Source: Limnoperna fortunei
Taxonomy: Eukaryota; Mollusca; Bivalvia; Mytilida; Modiolidae
Length of the DNA stretch: 64,000 nucleotides
NCBI GenBank assembly: GCA_944474755.1
Contig: OX104115.1
Span: forward strand, 31,418,043-31,482,042
Reading direction: 5' to 3'
Shown: piece by piece, positions 48,690 to 61,700 of the stretch
How positions within the stretch are numbered: position 1 is the first letter of the stretch
Layout: each line of letters opens with the position of its first letter
The notes under the pieces: generated by a model
Told to the model about the DNA's origin: nothing
The model's database searches: none
Seen by the model: the letters and a program-made list of their open reading frames with translations, nothing else
Position numbers and translations under genes: made by a program

Positions 48690-49000
48690 ACACACATACA
48701 AACACCTCCACTACTAAGAACTACGCTAGAAATATCCCAAGGAACATATGTAAATGTGCATGAAGAGTTTTCGTCGCTGTCGGATATTATTCAAGGGAGA
48801 TAATTGGACTTAGAATTTTAAAATATAGTATTCAGTGCGGGACCTCGTAAGCGCAACTCCTCCTAAACCGTTTGACAGATTTTGATGAAACTTTACATGA
48901 AGGGATAACATCATATGTGCATGAAGAATTTTTGTCTCTGTCGGATATTTTTCAGGGGAGATAATTGGACTTCAAGCGAAGCGAGGGGTATCCCTTTGTG
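48690..49000. repeat. Duplicated bivalve repeat inside KDZ-like intron
   Basis: gtgcatgaagagttttcgtc, tgtcggatatt and gggagataattggacttaga (48.76-48.82 kb) recur at 48.91-48.98 kb. The cgcaactcctcctaaaccgt motif between them is a familiar molluscan repeat string. Confidence 0.7.
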
Positions 49001-49070
49001 ACCGTGCTCACAGTCCAAACTTGTTAATTTTGCTTGCTTTTATATCAAATATTTTCTTCTAAATTTTCAG

Positions 49071-49193
49071 CACCCAAGATAGTTGTTTATGATAATGCAT
49101 GTGCATTACATGAGTACTGCTTGAATAGAGATCCTGATTTTTTTAAAAACACAGTGTTTTTGATTGATCGATTGCACTGGGACAGCCATACAG
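49071..49193 (+). CDS. KDZ-like gene, exon 6 (second catalytic Asp region)
   Basis: Acceptor aaattttcag, donor catacag|gtagct. It encodes PKIVVYDNACALHEYCLNRD then FKNTVFLIDRLHWDSHTG. The Y-D-N-A-C and F-x-(V/I)-D-R-x-H-W blocks are the clearest family signature; the Asp of YDNAC is the likely second catalytic acid and the D-R-x-H-W segment may bind metal. Confidence 0.9.
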
Positions 49194-49474
49194 GTAGCTA
49201 TAGGATATAGAAGGTTTTTTGTTACTGTTACTAAAATTATTTCCAGAAAATTAACCTTTTCTATATTATGCAATATATGTCATAATGATTAAGAGATTTA
49301 TCAAGTCATCACCAAAAAAAAACTCATGGTTGTGTTTCTTCAATTCCTCAATATTTATCTGGGTATATCTAGAAGTCCTCTGGTTGCAGCTATGACATAT
49401 GTACATTTGTTGGTTTATTTCCATTGCAATGCTTGATTTTCCCTTTCCTCTTAACATTTATCTTTCTCTTTCAG

Positions 49475-49656
49475 GTTGCAGCTGTGGTTATTGTCTTGAT
49501 CTATATCCTCACTTGGCAACATTAAATAGTCAAGTAAATGAACAATGCAATGCTGGCTTGAAACGCATTAGAGACCAGTTATTTTATATGACTGCGGAGA
49601 ATGTTATGAAACATTGTTCCTTTTACTTATGGGATAAAAACACTAAAGTGAGATAA
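49475..49656 (+). CDS. KDZ-like gene, last exon (catalytic Glu region)
   Basis: Acceptor tctctttcag; stop TAA at 49654-49656. It encodes CSCGYCLDLYPHLATLNSQV then NEQCNAGLKRIRDQLFYMTA, ending DKNTKVR. N-S-Q-V-N-E-Q gives the likely catalytic Glu. The end just past the W-D-K-N segment is the usual end of the domain, so the C-terminus looks complete. Confidence 0.88.
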
Positions 49657-50329
49657 TATTGTGGAAAATTACCTTAATATAGTCAAACTATTATGCTTCT
49701 TTTTACATGTCATTTTTGATTGATTGCTTTACTAAAAATATTAAGAGGAAATCTGTTATGTATGTCCTGTCTTTAAAGGTGACAATTAACTGAATGAACT
49801 GGAATGATTTTTGTAATTGCAAAGAACTATTTATACAATTATCTTTGTTATCACATATGATGAAATATTTATATAATGTTCGGAAAAAATTTGTCTGTGT
49901 GAATATATATGTAACTGGTATTTTTAAAATGTATTTGTCTTATTCTTTTCAGAATATTTTTTTATTTGTTTTTAGTGACCATACATTTGTAATTTACGAA
50001 TTACGGTAGGCGAGACATAATTTAGTGTTAACTCTTGTGACTTCTTTTTTTCTAGTAATATTGAAAAAATTAATAAATTACTGATATACTAATAAGATAC
50101 CCAAGGAAATGATTTGTCCAGATTAAATATTTTTTATATGCATATTTTCATCAGATTAGAGAGAAATTTATATGTTTTTTTGTATGTAATACCAAAAAGT
50201 GTATTCTTTGTTTTGGTAAAAAAATGAAGTATTTGTCTGATTCTCTTAAAATGTGTTTTAGTTAATAGATGTACAATTTTATTTTTTGATTTATGTTCAC
50301 TTTATTTTATAGTTGAGACTATAGAGTGT
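49657..50329. other. AT-rich 3' flank of the KDZ-like gene
   Basis: No exon or repeat recognised; the open frame at 49.79-50.01 kb has no domain features. Confidence 0.5.
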
Positions 50330-51617
50330 TTAGAATGATAGAAGGTTGCATGGTCTCATCGAAAAAAATACAATAGATGGGACCATGCTACAGTATGGGG
50401 GATTAGAAGGTTGCATGGTCTAATAGACAAAATACAGTAGATGGGACCATAGCACTGATGGGGGAATAGAAGGTTTCATGGTCTCATAGAAAAAATACAA
50501 TAGATGGGACCATAGTACTGTATGAAGGAATAGAAGGTTGCATGGTCTCACAGACAAAATACAATAGATGGAACCATACTAATGTATGGGGGAATAGAAG
50601 GTTGCATGGTCTCATAGATAAAATACAGTAGATAGGACCATAGCACTGTATAGACGAATATAAGGTTTCATGGTCTCATAGACAAAATACAAAAGATAGG
50701 ACCATAGCACTGTATGGGGGAATATAAGGTTGCATGGTCTCATAGACAAAATAAAATAGATAGGACCATAGCACTGTATGGAGGAACAGAAGGTTTCATG
50801 GTCTCATAGACAAAATACAATAGATAGGACTATAGTACATTATTGGGGAACACGATGTTGCATTGTCTCATAGTTAAAATACAATATATGGGACCAAAGC
50901 ACTGTATGGAGGAATAGAAGGTTGGATGGTCTCATAGACAAAATACAATAGATAGGACTACAGTACTGTAATTCGGGAATAGAAGGTTGCATGGTCTCAT
51001 CGACAAAATACAATAGATGGGACCATAGCACTGTATGGAGGAACGGAAGGTTTCCTGGTCTCTTTAGACAAAATACAATAGATGGTACCATAGCACTGTA
51101 TAGAGGAAAAGAAGGTTTCATGGTCTCATAGACAAAATACAATAGATAGGACTATAGTACTGTATGAGGGGAATAGAAGGTTGTATGGTCTCATCGACAA
51201 AATACCATAGATGGGACCATAGCACTGTATAGAGGAATAGAAGGTTTCATGGTCTCATCGACAAATTACAATAGATGGTACCATAGCACTGTATGGAGGA
51301 ACGGAAGGTTTCCTGCTCTAATAGACAAAATACAATAGATGGGACCATAGCACTGTATAGAGGAATAGAAGGTTTCATGCTCTCATAGACAAAATACAAT
51401 AGATAGGACCATAGCACTGTATGGAGGAACAGAAGGTTTCATGGTCTCATAGACAAAAACAATAGATGGGTCCATAGCACTGTATATGTAATAGAAGGTT
51501 GGATGGTCTCATAGACGAAATACAATAGATAGGACTATAGTACTGTATGGGCAATAGAAGTTTTCATGGTCTCATAAATAAAATACAATAAATGATAGAA
51601 GGTTGCATGGCCTCAAA
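50330..51617. repeat. Minisatellite, about 20 copies of a 62-65-bp unit
   Basis: Each unit reads roughly gaatagaaggttgcatggtc, tcatagacaaaatacaatag, atgggaccatagcactgtat, gga. Anchors (aaggtt) fall near 50341, 50407, 50469, 50531, 50597 and so on to 51598. Copies differ by substitutions and 1-2-bp indels. Within a unit atggtctc and gggaccat can pair, so each can form a small hairpin. The last units shorten. Confidence 0.95.
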
Positions 51618-52515
51618 ATTCACAGCTTTTGAAGAGGATAGCGGATAAAACATCACAAAATAACCACACACACACACACACAAAACAAGATAATATAGAA
51701 ATATTTAGCAATCAAAATGAAGAAGAGGGATCAATGAATTAAACACCTTAATAACTGTCTAATACGGTTTTTGAATTTCTCATATCAAAGCTATTGCGAA
51801 TAAATATAGATATTTCTCTAAAAATTTACTTATCTTCACAGGATAGCAGCCATATGAACTTAGGATCATTATTAATATTTTTTAAGTTGATATAGAAGTT
51901 TTCAACATGTTCGAAAAGGATTGTTCTTTCTTTGTCACAAGCTTTGCAATTCATTAAGAATGACATTCGTCTTCTATAGCATCAATTGAACATAGTTTAC
52001 AGATTCTTTTATCCTTATCATTTTTTTTTATCGACCACGTTCAATTGCCAGATAATGTGCACTTATTATAAACTTGGTAAGAAATTTCCTGACCTAGGAG
52101 TTTGTAACAAATATGAGATATGATTCTTTTAAAAAATTATTTTTTAAAGTTACAGTATGATCTTGGTTTTTTGCATTATCTCCCCAATATTTTCTATCTT
52201 TTTTCTCCAAAAAGGATTTATATCTATTGACAAGTATATATACTTTTTACTTTTTGTACGTCACTAAATCCTACTCCAAAATCATATGCGATTGAATAAA
52301 CACATGAAAGCCACGACTTTGTCATATTTTGGATGTTCCTCGAGACAAATACTAAATGTCGAAATTGATACTAGCAATTGATGGAACCGCGTAGCAATTA
52401 CAAATACACACAGTGAAGATCAAACACAAACTATACTGTTCAGTTAATCACTAAATGACAGAACAAAAAATCACCACAGGTAATGAAAGAAAAATACAGT
52501 ATAATTATTGCTACA
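51618..52515. other. AT-rich stretch with a short (CA)n tract
   Basis: cacacacacacacacaca near 51.665 kb. Degenerate LINE-like sequence may extend leftwards from 52.5 kb, but I cannot support it. Confidence 0.4.
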
Positions 52516-52640
52516 CAATTTAGTAAGAAAGGTTTTCGCTTTGCTGCTGCTACCTTATGGAACGATCTTCCTAACCACTTCAGGAATGAAAATAGTTATT
52601 CTCAGTTTCAAAGTTTAAAAGTTTAAAAGAGTCAAGGAAT
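52516..52640 (+). mobile_element. LINE ORF2 C-terminal tail remnant
   Basis: Plus-strand frame from 52519 reads SKKGFRFAAATLWNDLPNHF then RNENSYSQFQSLKV and a stop. F-x-x-A-(A/S)-x-x-L-W-N-x-L-P followed by F-x-x-x-L-K is the standard end of many non-LTR reverse transcriptases. Only the tail is left; this is one of the few plus-strand LINE pieces in the window. Confidence 0.65.
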
Positions 52641-53704
52641 GGTTCAGAATGTCGATGCTCCATATGCGAATAGTGTTTTTTCTCAACATTATGCTAACGC
52701 TTTTTCTTTCTCCTGTATGCATGTAACTACTGATTTTTTTGCCGACTTAGACGTTATGCACGATATTGCGTCAATGTATAAATATTTCCTCTCCATCACT
52801 GAAAGAAATCTACCAGAAGCTTTTAATACAATAAATGTATGCATCATGCATATCTTATAATCGCGAAAGCAAATTTTTCAATATCTGCTTATACAGGACT
52901 CTACCTTTTTTCTAGCAAAAGGCCTAAAATGCCATAAAACCCCTAGATTAAAAAAACACGCATGTCCGGCGTAACAAAACTGAAGTTTTCTGAACTTACA
53001 AAAATACCTGGAAGTCTTGTAACACGTCTGAACTTCACGAAATTTTGCTTGAAGCAGCTACAGTTACAAAGATATAAAAAATATTAAATATCGATTCTCG
53101 CGAAAATGGAATTCTCAGGTTATGGGCAAATTTTCCCAAGTCGCGTGTTCGTAAATTTTGACTATATTTTTTAAAGGTACAGAAAAAAGAATTTCCAACA
53201 ATTTTTTTTATATTAAATTGAAGTTCATATAAACAGTAAGTTTAATGTGGATTGGCAACAACGAAGAAGCAAGTTTTTGTCTCAAGCAATGTTTTTGTTG
53301 TCTTGAAGGAAAAGTTTAAAGTTTAAACGTTTCGTAAAATAAAATTTGTTTCAGAAAGTTCTAGTACTTCCGATACATATTTATGAAAATTATCAAAAAA
53401 GTGCAAATCTACGCTAAAACAAAAATAAGTCTTGCATTTTGTCCAATCCCCGATTTTTAACGTTGTTACGTTATTATAGCATTTAAATAAGAGATCTAAA
53501 TCATACTTCTAATAATAATTTATGAATTTGAAATTTCATAAGTTTCAAGAAATTTTCAATTTAAAAAGGAACATATGCATTAAGATCACGAGATCGAGAA
53601 ACAAAAATTCATGTTCCTTTAATTTGAGTATATTAAATTGTACTTTGTGTGACTTATTCGCGTCAATTGCATGTTCACCGTATCCTTTATTTTCTTTGTG
53701 CTGT

Positions 53705-53738
53705 CCTTTGTATATATATATATATCTTTAATCCGCTT

Positions 53739-53787
<49 letters not shown>

Positions 53788-53800
53788 TTAATCCGCTTTC
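53705..53800. repeat. Duplicated (TA)n microsatellite
   Basis: Two TA tracts (53.71-53.73 and 53.74-53.78 kb), each bordered by ctttgta on the left and atctttaatccgcttt on the right, so the unit with its flanks was duplicated and the second tract expanded. Confidence 0.9.
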
Positions 53801-53924
53801 TTATTGTACCTTGTCTCGTGTATATTTATTATTTATCCAGTAAAAACCTCTACATAGCTTTTTTATTATTGTCTATGAGCCGAATTCTTTTGTATTCGTA
53901 TAATTCATCAACTAGTCAAATCGT

Positions 53925-54005
53925 TGGGGAACCGACATTTCAGAGGGCTTATAATTTTGAGCGGAGGTTTGCTGTTACACTTGAAAGACTAAACAATAAT
54001 TCATA
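53925..54005 (+). other. Short protein-like segment of unknown origin
   Basis: The frame ends GEPTFQRAYNFERRFAVTLE, RLNNNS, stop. It reads like coding sequence, and its upstream part is microsatellite, so the true start is lost. Family not recognised; probably element-derived. Confidence 0.25.
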
Positions 54006-54278
54006 AGATTCAATACCAATCCACAAATTATCACCGAAAGACCAATTTCTAGACATAGAACAATAAACACTAAAAGCACAGGGACAAACAGAAGTTGTAA
54101 CAAGGTTACCTGGTTTAGGACAGGCACATATAAAATGTGGCGGGGTTAAACTAGTTTTTTGAGGCCAACCTTCCCCCTATGGATAATCCTTAACAAAGCA
54201 CAAAATAACACAGTTAAAATAAAATCGGTAAACGTTCAATTCAACAAAAGAGAACCCGAGATAAAAAGACAACAAGCA

Positions 54279-54515
54279 GGGGCGGATACAGGATTTTCGA
54301 AAGGGGGGCGTAAAAAGGGGATATCGGAAAGGAGGGCCACGAAGTGGTCCTCCCGCGCCTCGTAGAGGCGCATTTACGGCAGGGGTAGTACCGTTAATGC
54401 ATTAATTTATGGTGAGGACGAGCGGGGATTACATTTTTGCCTTTGGCGCTGGTTGTTACCCTCCCTGTTTTTTTTCCTTTCCTTTTTTTTAAAGGGGGGG
54501 GCATACGCCCCTTAT
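54279..54515. mobile_element. Possible hAT-like non-autonomous element
   Basis: The left end caggggcggatacaggattt resembles the C-A-G-G-G-G-C-G-G-A-T-C terminus common in animal hAT elements. At the right, gggggcatacgcccctt is a partial inverted match (aaggggcgtatgcc on the other strand). No matching 8-bp target duplication was found, so the borders are uncertain. Confidence 0.4.
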
Positions 54516-55696
54516 GTGTTCCATTCTAGTTTGGTGTCAATTTCTCTGTACTTTTTTTAATCAGTGATGTTTATGGTTATTCACCTGTTGTAAGGTCATA
54601 TATCATATTTGTTCACAATCATACTTTTCTAGAAAGTTCCCATATTCTATGGTGGAATCTACCAAAACTATGTGTGTATTTGGGAGAAAATTGTAATTCT
54701 GCATTTATGATTCCCTAATATAGTGTTGTTTGGTCTCGAGTTAAATATCACCACATATTAGGATTTTTCAACAAGTAATACCAGAGTTAATGTTTTTTAT
54801 TACATTAAAAACATTTTGTATGTCTTTAACAACCCACAAGGCACCAAAATGTGTGGTTGCATGTGTATCTGAAGCCATGTCAATTTATAAAGACATAGTG
54901 TTCACTATCTGGTCTAAGCAGAACTTTCACTAGCTAGTTTTCCTGTGTTCAAACAACAACTTCTGAATGGATTTGTTAATATTTAATTTTCATAAATTAC
55001 AAATTATGTCATTTGTTAAAACATATAGTCATAATTATGATATAACAGGATAGAAATACAAATAAATTGACAAGAAAATTGATAAGAAAAAAAAACCCCA
55101 AAAACTGTTTCTCATAAAAGATACATATTTATATCTTGGCTAAAATTAATCAAGTTTCACAACTTGCTCATCTTAAATAGAAAAAATAATATTTTAAATA
55201 AAAAGGGAAGAAATAATGAAAACAAAAAAAGTTGATGAGACAATTACAAAGCCAGCTACTTGTTTTCCAAATAAAAACTGAAGCTTGTTTTTTTGCCCAA
55301 GTGGAGCAAGACAACAAAAAATAATTTAGAATAAATATTTGATGTACATGTAGATGACAAGAAATTTGGATGACTTGTAAGATTTTTCTGAAAAATTCTA
55401 AGTTCAAGTATATGTGCCAAGAAATGATGCTTAAAAATATTATAATTTGTTCAATACCACTGTCAAAATAATCATCATTATTTATCAATATTTCACAATG
55501 CTTTTTATAAGGTGTTGCATTTTCAAGCCACTTCTGTATATACATGTAAACTTGAATTCACATAAGTACAAAATACAGCAGTTCATACATTGAAAATGTA
55601 GAATCAACAACAAATAAGTTGCACCAAACACAAAGAGATAAAAATTATGTATAAATGTCAACTCTTAGAAAATTAGGTGATCGACACAAAATACAC
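54516..55696. other. AT-rich 3' flank of the OTU/PHD-like gene
   Basis: The last exon of the minus-strand gene ends at 55697, so this holds its 3' untranslated region at least in part. A 125-codon minus frame at 55.17-55.55 kb is aromatic-rich and low in complexity, and is not judged a gene. I did not fix a poly(A) site. Confidence 0.45.
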
Positions 55697-55771
55697 TTAA
55701 AAGTCCAGCAAAATCTTTTCAGCCAGGAGCCGATTGACGTTTTCTTTCTTTGACACAATACGAAGCAAGAC
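55697..55771 (-). CDS. OTU/PHD-like gene, exon 11 (C-terminus)
   Basis: Acceptor ttttttgcag. It encodes VLLRIVSKKENVNRLLAEKI then LLDF and TAA at 55699-55697. Continuous in phase 0 with exon 10; reads as a leucine-rich helix. Confidence 0.78.
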   Translation of the reverse strand, partial: VLLRIVSKKENVNRLLAEKILLDF

Positions 55772-58700
55772 CTGCAAAAAATCATGGCTTGTTAATAATA
55801 ATAGTAATAAAACAGAACTGCTATTTTACAAACTGTAATCGCATAGAAGATTTAGATAAAAATGTAACGACACTGACAACTGTTGACGGACATTTTAGCA
55901 AACTACTATTTCTTGGAGAAATGAAAATTATTAACCGATTGTATAACTTTCCTGAAATCAGGTATTTTAATAGTACAAGAACCGAACATAAATGGAAAAT
56001 TAACAAACTTAAATAAATCTAAAATTAATTACTAGTAGTTTTTCAATAATTTGAGCATAGATATAGAATTAACCACCCTATACATATCACTAAGTTGATA
56101 TAAATATCCAAGAAGGAAAAACTTTGCAGGGTTTGATTTGATGAGATACCTCAGGAATGAATATGTCAGGAACTAAGTGTTGCTCCTTACGGGTAACTGC
56201 CTTTAACAGCTCCTCTGCTAAACTATCCACCTGTTTTAGATAAAAACAAAAATAAATGTACAATATATTCAATAATTATATATAGGCACACCTTTTAAGG
56301 TCAGCTCCAACAACCGGCTGTTTGGCATCCATGGCCAAGGTGTTGAAGTATGGAGCTGAATCACCATGCAAAGTTTGTTTCTAGTATACTAATCTCAAGC
56401 TTATGACAAATTTCTAACAAAATCCCACGTTTTACCTTTTATAAAAATAACTTGAGGAAAAGCACCTTTTCTGAAAAGCTTTTAATTCTTTATCCAGATG
56501 TCCTGTTCCTATTTAGTTTAAGTATAATACAACAACTTTGGCTTAATAAGCCCTGGTTAAGTTTCGGTGTGTGGTAATTAATTTAATCTACCAGTTATTA
56601 TAAAAGAGACAATTTTTTTTCAAATTAAATCTTACAATATCCTCTGTAAATGGTCCACATCTTCCAATTCTGACATTTCTCTTGAGCTGTATATATCCTT
56701 GTGATCGGAATATAAATCCCCTCAATGAGGGAGTTTTATCTGTTACCACATCCTGTAAATAGTAATATTAAAAAATAATATTTCTTTGTTTTATTAGTAG
56801 TGTGTTAAAGGAAAAATACAAGCATTTAAAGTATATATAGATCAGATATATACTAAGAAACCCAGTATATCATAAAACTACAACCTAATAATTGGTTAAA
56901 GTAAAACAATATTGCACACTTGGATAATTACATGTACATGTATATATGGAAGAAAAATAATAAAGAACAGTCTGATAAATATATGTAGATCTGTTGTAAA
57001 GCAGTACAAAATAAAAAAAAGGACATTGTAGCAAATCAACAATTGACTTAATAAATATACATGCATGTTTGTTTAAAATACACAAAAGATGCATAAATAA
57101 AAAAATCACAATGCATAACAGGAAATGGGGGTGGTATAGAAAAATTAATTTGGACAGTATTGTCATGATTGTTGTTTAATTTTGTTCTTCAAGATGCAGA
57201 TTAAATATATAGCATGCACTAATGTTATAGAATTATTCTAAGGAGTCGTGTAATAAGGAAAGGCCAAGAACCTACTAGTCGAATAGGAATAGATACTAGC
57301 TTTTTTCCCCTATCAAAATTAAAGCTTTATGTCATCTGAAATTCTGACAATAAATCTAAAGCAAAATATTAAAATTACATATAAAAGAAACCAAACAAAA
57401 TAGGGTCCTATGTAAATCCAAAACTTAATGTAAAGTTTTTAGTAATGGTACTGAGAAATCATCACAATAATAAAACCAGGCTTTTCATTGTTTGTTTGTT
57501 TGTTAGGGCTTACATAACTTTCAGCAATATTTCAGCTATATCATGACACCGGACGGTCAGTTTTACCACGTTGCACGGGGGACATTTTTTTCTCAGCCAA
57601 TCAAATTTTTTTATTAGAATTTTTTTTAAATAATTTTATTTGTTACAAAATGACAAGAAATTCTCACATAACATGCTCAACAAACAGAAAAGAACAAACA
57701 TTATCTAACAGGCAAACATTACAACAGAAATGACACTTATACAGACATAAGTATGACAACGATGTAATTTCAACTCTATCAAAGAGAAGGTGCAAATACA
57801 ATGTATTTCTTCATTTCACTGTATTGTACTAGTCCAGAAAAAAAAATTATTGACCTCATCAGCATCAATACAAAATTTATTTCACATGAAACAAAAGGAA
57901 TAGATGAATGATGGTACTAGTTTCCAGACAATACAAAGTTAACATTAAAAAACTTTGCAAATGTTAAATCTTTTTACACATCAACTGTGTCACTCAAAAC
58001 AAAAATATCAAATAGAATGTATTAGAAAAAATTTAAGCATATAAAAAATTCTGTCATAAGTGTCATTTTCTGACTGATAAGTAACCGATTTTGCAATGGG
58101 CATAACAAAATACCTTCAAATTAACATAAGACTTGCATAGGTCTAAAGTTAAACTCTGATACCACTCTTTGCTGAAATATACATGTTTTATAGCAAGACA
58201 AAATGTGAGGAGAATGCATGTATTAATCCTAACATAATATTGGACAAAGTTCCATTTATATGATAGAAAAATCTGAACTGACTACATTTTGTATACCCCT
58301 TGTTTGGAAAAATTTTGTATGAAAAAAAATTAACAACTGAACTTCCTTTTTAATGTTTAGTGATGCCTACCAGATTGCATGAATGACAAAAGTTCATTTT
58401 AACGATTAAAATAAGCATTGTAAAACAACTAAGAATCATCATTTTTGAGCGATGTTTTCCTACAAAATGGTCCAGGGTAGCGAGAAAAAAATAGGGTAGG
58501 TAGGGAAACCCTAAACAGACATGCATTTTTGTTTGGCCTAAATATCAATGTATTTAATATTACCTTTCAATGAATATTTGACCGTCAATAAGACGGTCAC
58601 ATCCACAAATGAAAACTTTATAGGAAGATCCATTGACCATTATACAGATATCATGCACCCATTGCCCACACAGGGTACATTCAATCCATACTGGTGATAC

Positions 58701-61700
58701 AGATGGATTGGCCCCTGCAGTCAGAGCACATATCCCCAGGCCTTCAAAAGCCCATCCTTCAAAGTAAGCCCCAAATGGTCCAGGCTCACATACTAAAGGA
58801 ACGACGTGCCTCAATGAACCATATCTGTAATATTTAAATGAAACTAAATTTATTAACAAAAATTCATGAGATTATAAAAGATAAATGAAAAACCCTACAC
58901 TATTTTTATTGGTCTGAAAAAACTGTTTTTCAATATTAGACTTAATATTAATTTTTTAATATATTAGACTGATTTAGTTTAATATAGTTGTTTGTTTGAA
59001 TGTATGTTTTATATTTGATGCAGCGCTAACACTCATGATAGCTATAAAATTTCTAAACCCTGTACATATAAAAAGGTACAGCACTATGAAAATTTAAATA
59101 CCAATAAGGAAAAATCCTATTTTCATACCGTGTGGGTTTTGATGGTACCCATAAAAGATGGACTGCAGCAGAAAACCTTAAATCTGCTTCGACAGGATAT
59201 ATATCCTTCATGAAAGGAATTTTCATGCCCTTCCTCCCAAAATGGTTAATCACAGGTCTTCCAAGAATACTTGAAAGTGCATGTATATGAAATAAATCTG
59301 AAAAAAAGTGGCAATGTGTCAAACAGACTATGCCCAACCATTATCTTTATTGAACATCCCCTTTTGTGTTCATTCAACAATAAAGTTGAATTTTCTGGGG
59401 ATTTTAGTTTGTTAGTTCTTATCCTGATGAATAATTGTATAAGATATATCAGATTTCCACTATGGAAAAGTAACTGAATGGACAGACCAACAAAAGGACC
59501 AGAATACTATATTCAACTACTTTAGGTGGGTCATAAAAAGAAATTAACTTTATGATAGTAAAAGATTAACCATTGGTTTAAATGTTAACTATCAGAAATG
59601 AAATGAAACATAAACCTGCATAAATTTGTATTTTTCGGAGAAAAAATTCAACAAAATAAAATAACATCCACTACATCAAATGTCAATCTCCATTCCTCAG
59701 CAAAACTACAGAAATATGCAAATGACCGACAAAATCCTTATCTTTTTATAAGGAGCAAAATAATACAAAAATCATTTTTCTAAAAAACATACTGCAATCC
59801 CTGTATGGGAACTTTGATGTCAATAGGAGTTCCTGCCGACACAACACCTCAATTTTTTCTGGAAAAGACAAGTGTTCAGGAATCTCATAGTCACTGCCAC
59901 TGACTGCAGATAGCCACATCTGACAATCGTCTTCATATTCCTCGGCTATCTACAAAATTATACTTTACATATTAAATACATTTTGTACCATGTAATATGC
60001 ATGATTGTTTTGGTAAAATTTTATGTAGGCAGAGAAAATATGAATTGGTACATAAAGATTATTCATGCACCAGTTAAAACATTAAAAGTAAATAAAATGT
60101 TATTTATTATAAATTAATTAAGCAATTAATGTATACCTATCATTCAGTCAGCTTAATATAACATTATTATACATGTATCTATAGAAATATAACTTTAAGT
60201 AAGCATCGTCGGAAACCCACGTCCGGTCGCGTTCTCGCTTTGCTACCACTTACCGACCGTGGGCACACTTGTAGATATTTTCTCGTTTTCATGAATATTC
60301 ATTAAATTTAATTATCCAATGGGAACGACGTTTATTGGATAAAACATTAATTATCCGAAACTACATATGTTATGTCTTTTTTGATTAGTTGTCACGCTTT
60401 ACTGGAAGTAAAAGTAACCAATCAAAATAGGACATTTAATATTCTTGAAAACGAGAAAATATCTATAAGTGTGCCCACGGTCGGTAAGTGGTAGCAAAGC
60501 GAGAACGCGACCGGACGTGGGTTTCCGACGATGTAAGTAAGATGTGTAAGTCATTACAATTAGACGTGATACAACTAAGTTATATATATAAATTTTGTCA
60601 TTTGCCAATTTTAATGATTAAGTGCGCTTAAAATTTAGCAGCACCCTTTCCCCAAGGTTGACTTGCTTGTCTATGGTGCTCCGATACATGTAGATCTGCA
60701 AACATTTGGATTGAAGATGAACCCTAAGTACATATTAAAGGATTAAATGCTTATTTGTTGTAGTTCATCAATGTAAAACAGTATCTATTCACTCACAAAC
60801 TTAGTTAATGTCTGAGTGAATCGACACGTTTTATACATTGATGAACTACCACAATATATCAATTGTTGATCACCCCCTCAGACCTTCATATAACTACCTA
60901 GCCACCATTTTTTACTATTCAAAATAGTACTTCTACAAACCCTGTTCATCACAAAATGAACACCCTTGGATTTTAATCATTGATCAATGAAAGAATGCTA
61001 TTTTAAAACTGTAAGAATTAAAATACAACAATTAATGGTAGATCTTCGTGCTAACATAAAATAATGGAGCGACAACTTACATACTTAGAATATTCCAAAA
61101 CTTTGCTGGCCATTAAGACAACAAACATTAAACGTAGCAAAAAGGCACACTGTTCGTCCCCATACAATACAGAGGAAAAAGAATTAAACAGGCAATTTCC
61201 ATCAGATGTAGATGCCAATGCAATTCTTTTGCCAACAGATTCTGGAATGAAATCTATGTATCTAAAAAAAAGGTGTCCATTGATAATAAAAACTTTTATA
61301 AGAGATACCATTGATGAAGAAAATTCAAACAACTGAAAATGATAATATATTGACAAGGAAACACGCATATCACCTCCAACTTCAATGTCACTCAATATGT
61401 TTAAAAATAAAAGTATTTTATTGTAATGACTTGAGTCAAAGGCTATAATTGTGCAATATGCTTTTGTTGTATTAATCTTAGTTTTATTAGGATTCATACT
61501 GCAAATATATTATCATTATGACAGGCAAAATAAAACATAATAAATTTTAGGTGTGTTCTAAAAAATATGTCCTTGGAATCTTTGAAGGCAAGTTTTTACA
61601 ACCCTATTACTCATAGCATTTTTACAATCTATTGTATAATAAGTCTCAAATTAAGGGCCGAATCAAATAACACAGTCTTGATGAAAAAGAGCAAACTCTG

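Larger units (their letters stand above)
43878..49656 (+). pseudogene. KDZ-type transposase-like gene, 8 exons, lesions in exon 4
   Basis: Spliced exons: 43878-44364, 45078-45213, 46171-46458, 47022-47683, 48565-48648, 49071-49193, 49475-49656 (exon 4 may split at 47301/47439, giving eight). Phases agree across every intron. The order matches animal Kyakuja-Dileera-Zisupton (KDZ) proteins: an N-terminal Cys-rich finger (KLFCLFCHKNYCDHCK), paired C-x-x-C segments (CRHCGGDLAAGCP; YYHPCLQCD), CPQC followed by DIVICDGTSLSFQRR, then GHPSLLPGIFTLYCPHG, IVVYDNACALHEYC, FLIDRLHWDSHTG and LNSQVNEQCNAGLKRI. Asp in ICDG, Asp in YDNAC and Glu in VNEQ are the likely catalytic D-D-E (inference). Exon 4 changes frame near 47300, has TAG at 47436-47438 and changes back near 47562, so as sequenced it cannot give a full protein. 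The N-terminal exon(s) and promoter were not found. It may be a dead KDZ transposon or a decayed domesticated relative. Confidence 0.8.

Noticed and set aside
50330..51617. CRISPR-like regular repeats
   Set aside because: Units are contiguous and diverged with no unique spacers, and the genome is eukaryotic; this is a minisatellite.
55168..55545. 125-codon minus frame rich in Phe, Tyr and Leu
   Set aside because: AT-driven composition in the 3' flank of the OTU/PHD-like gene; no motif.
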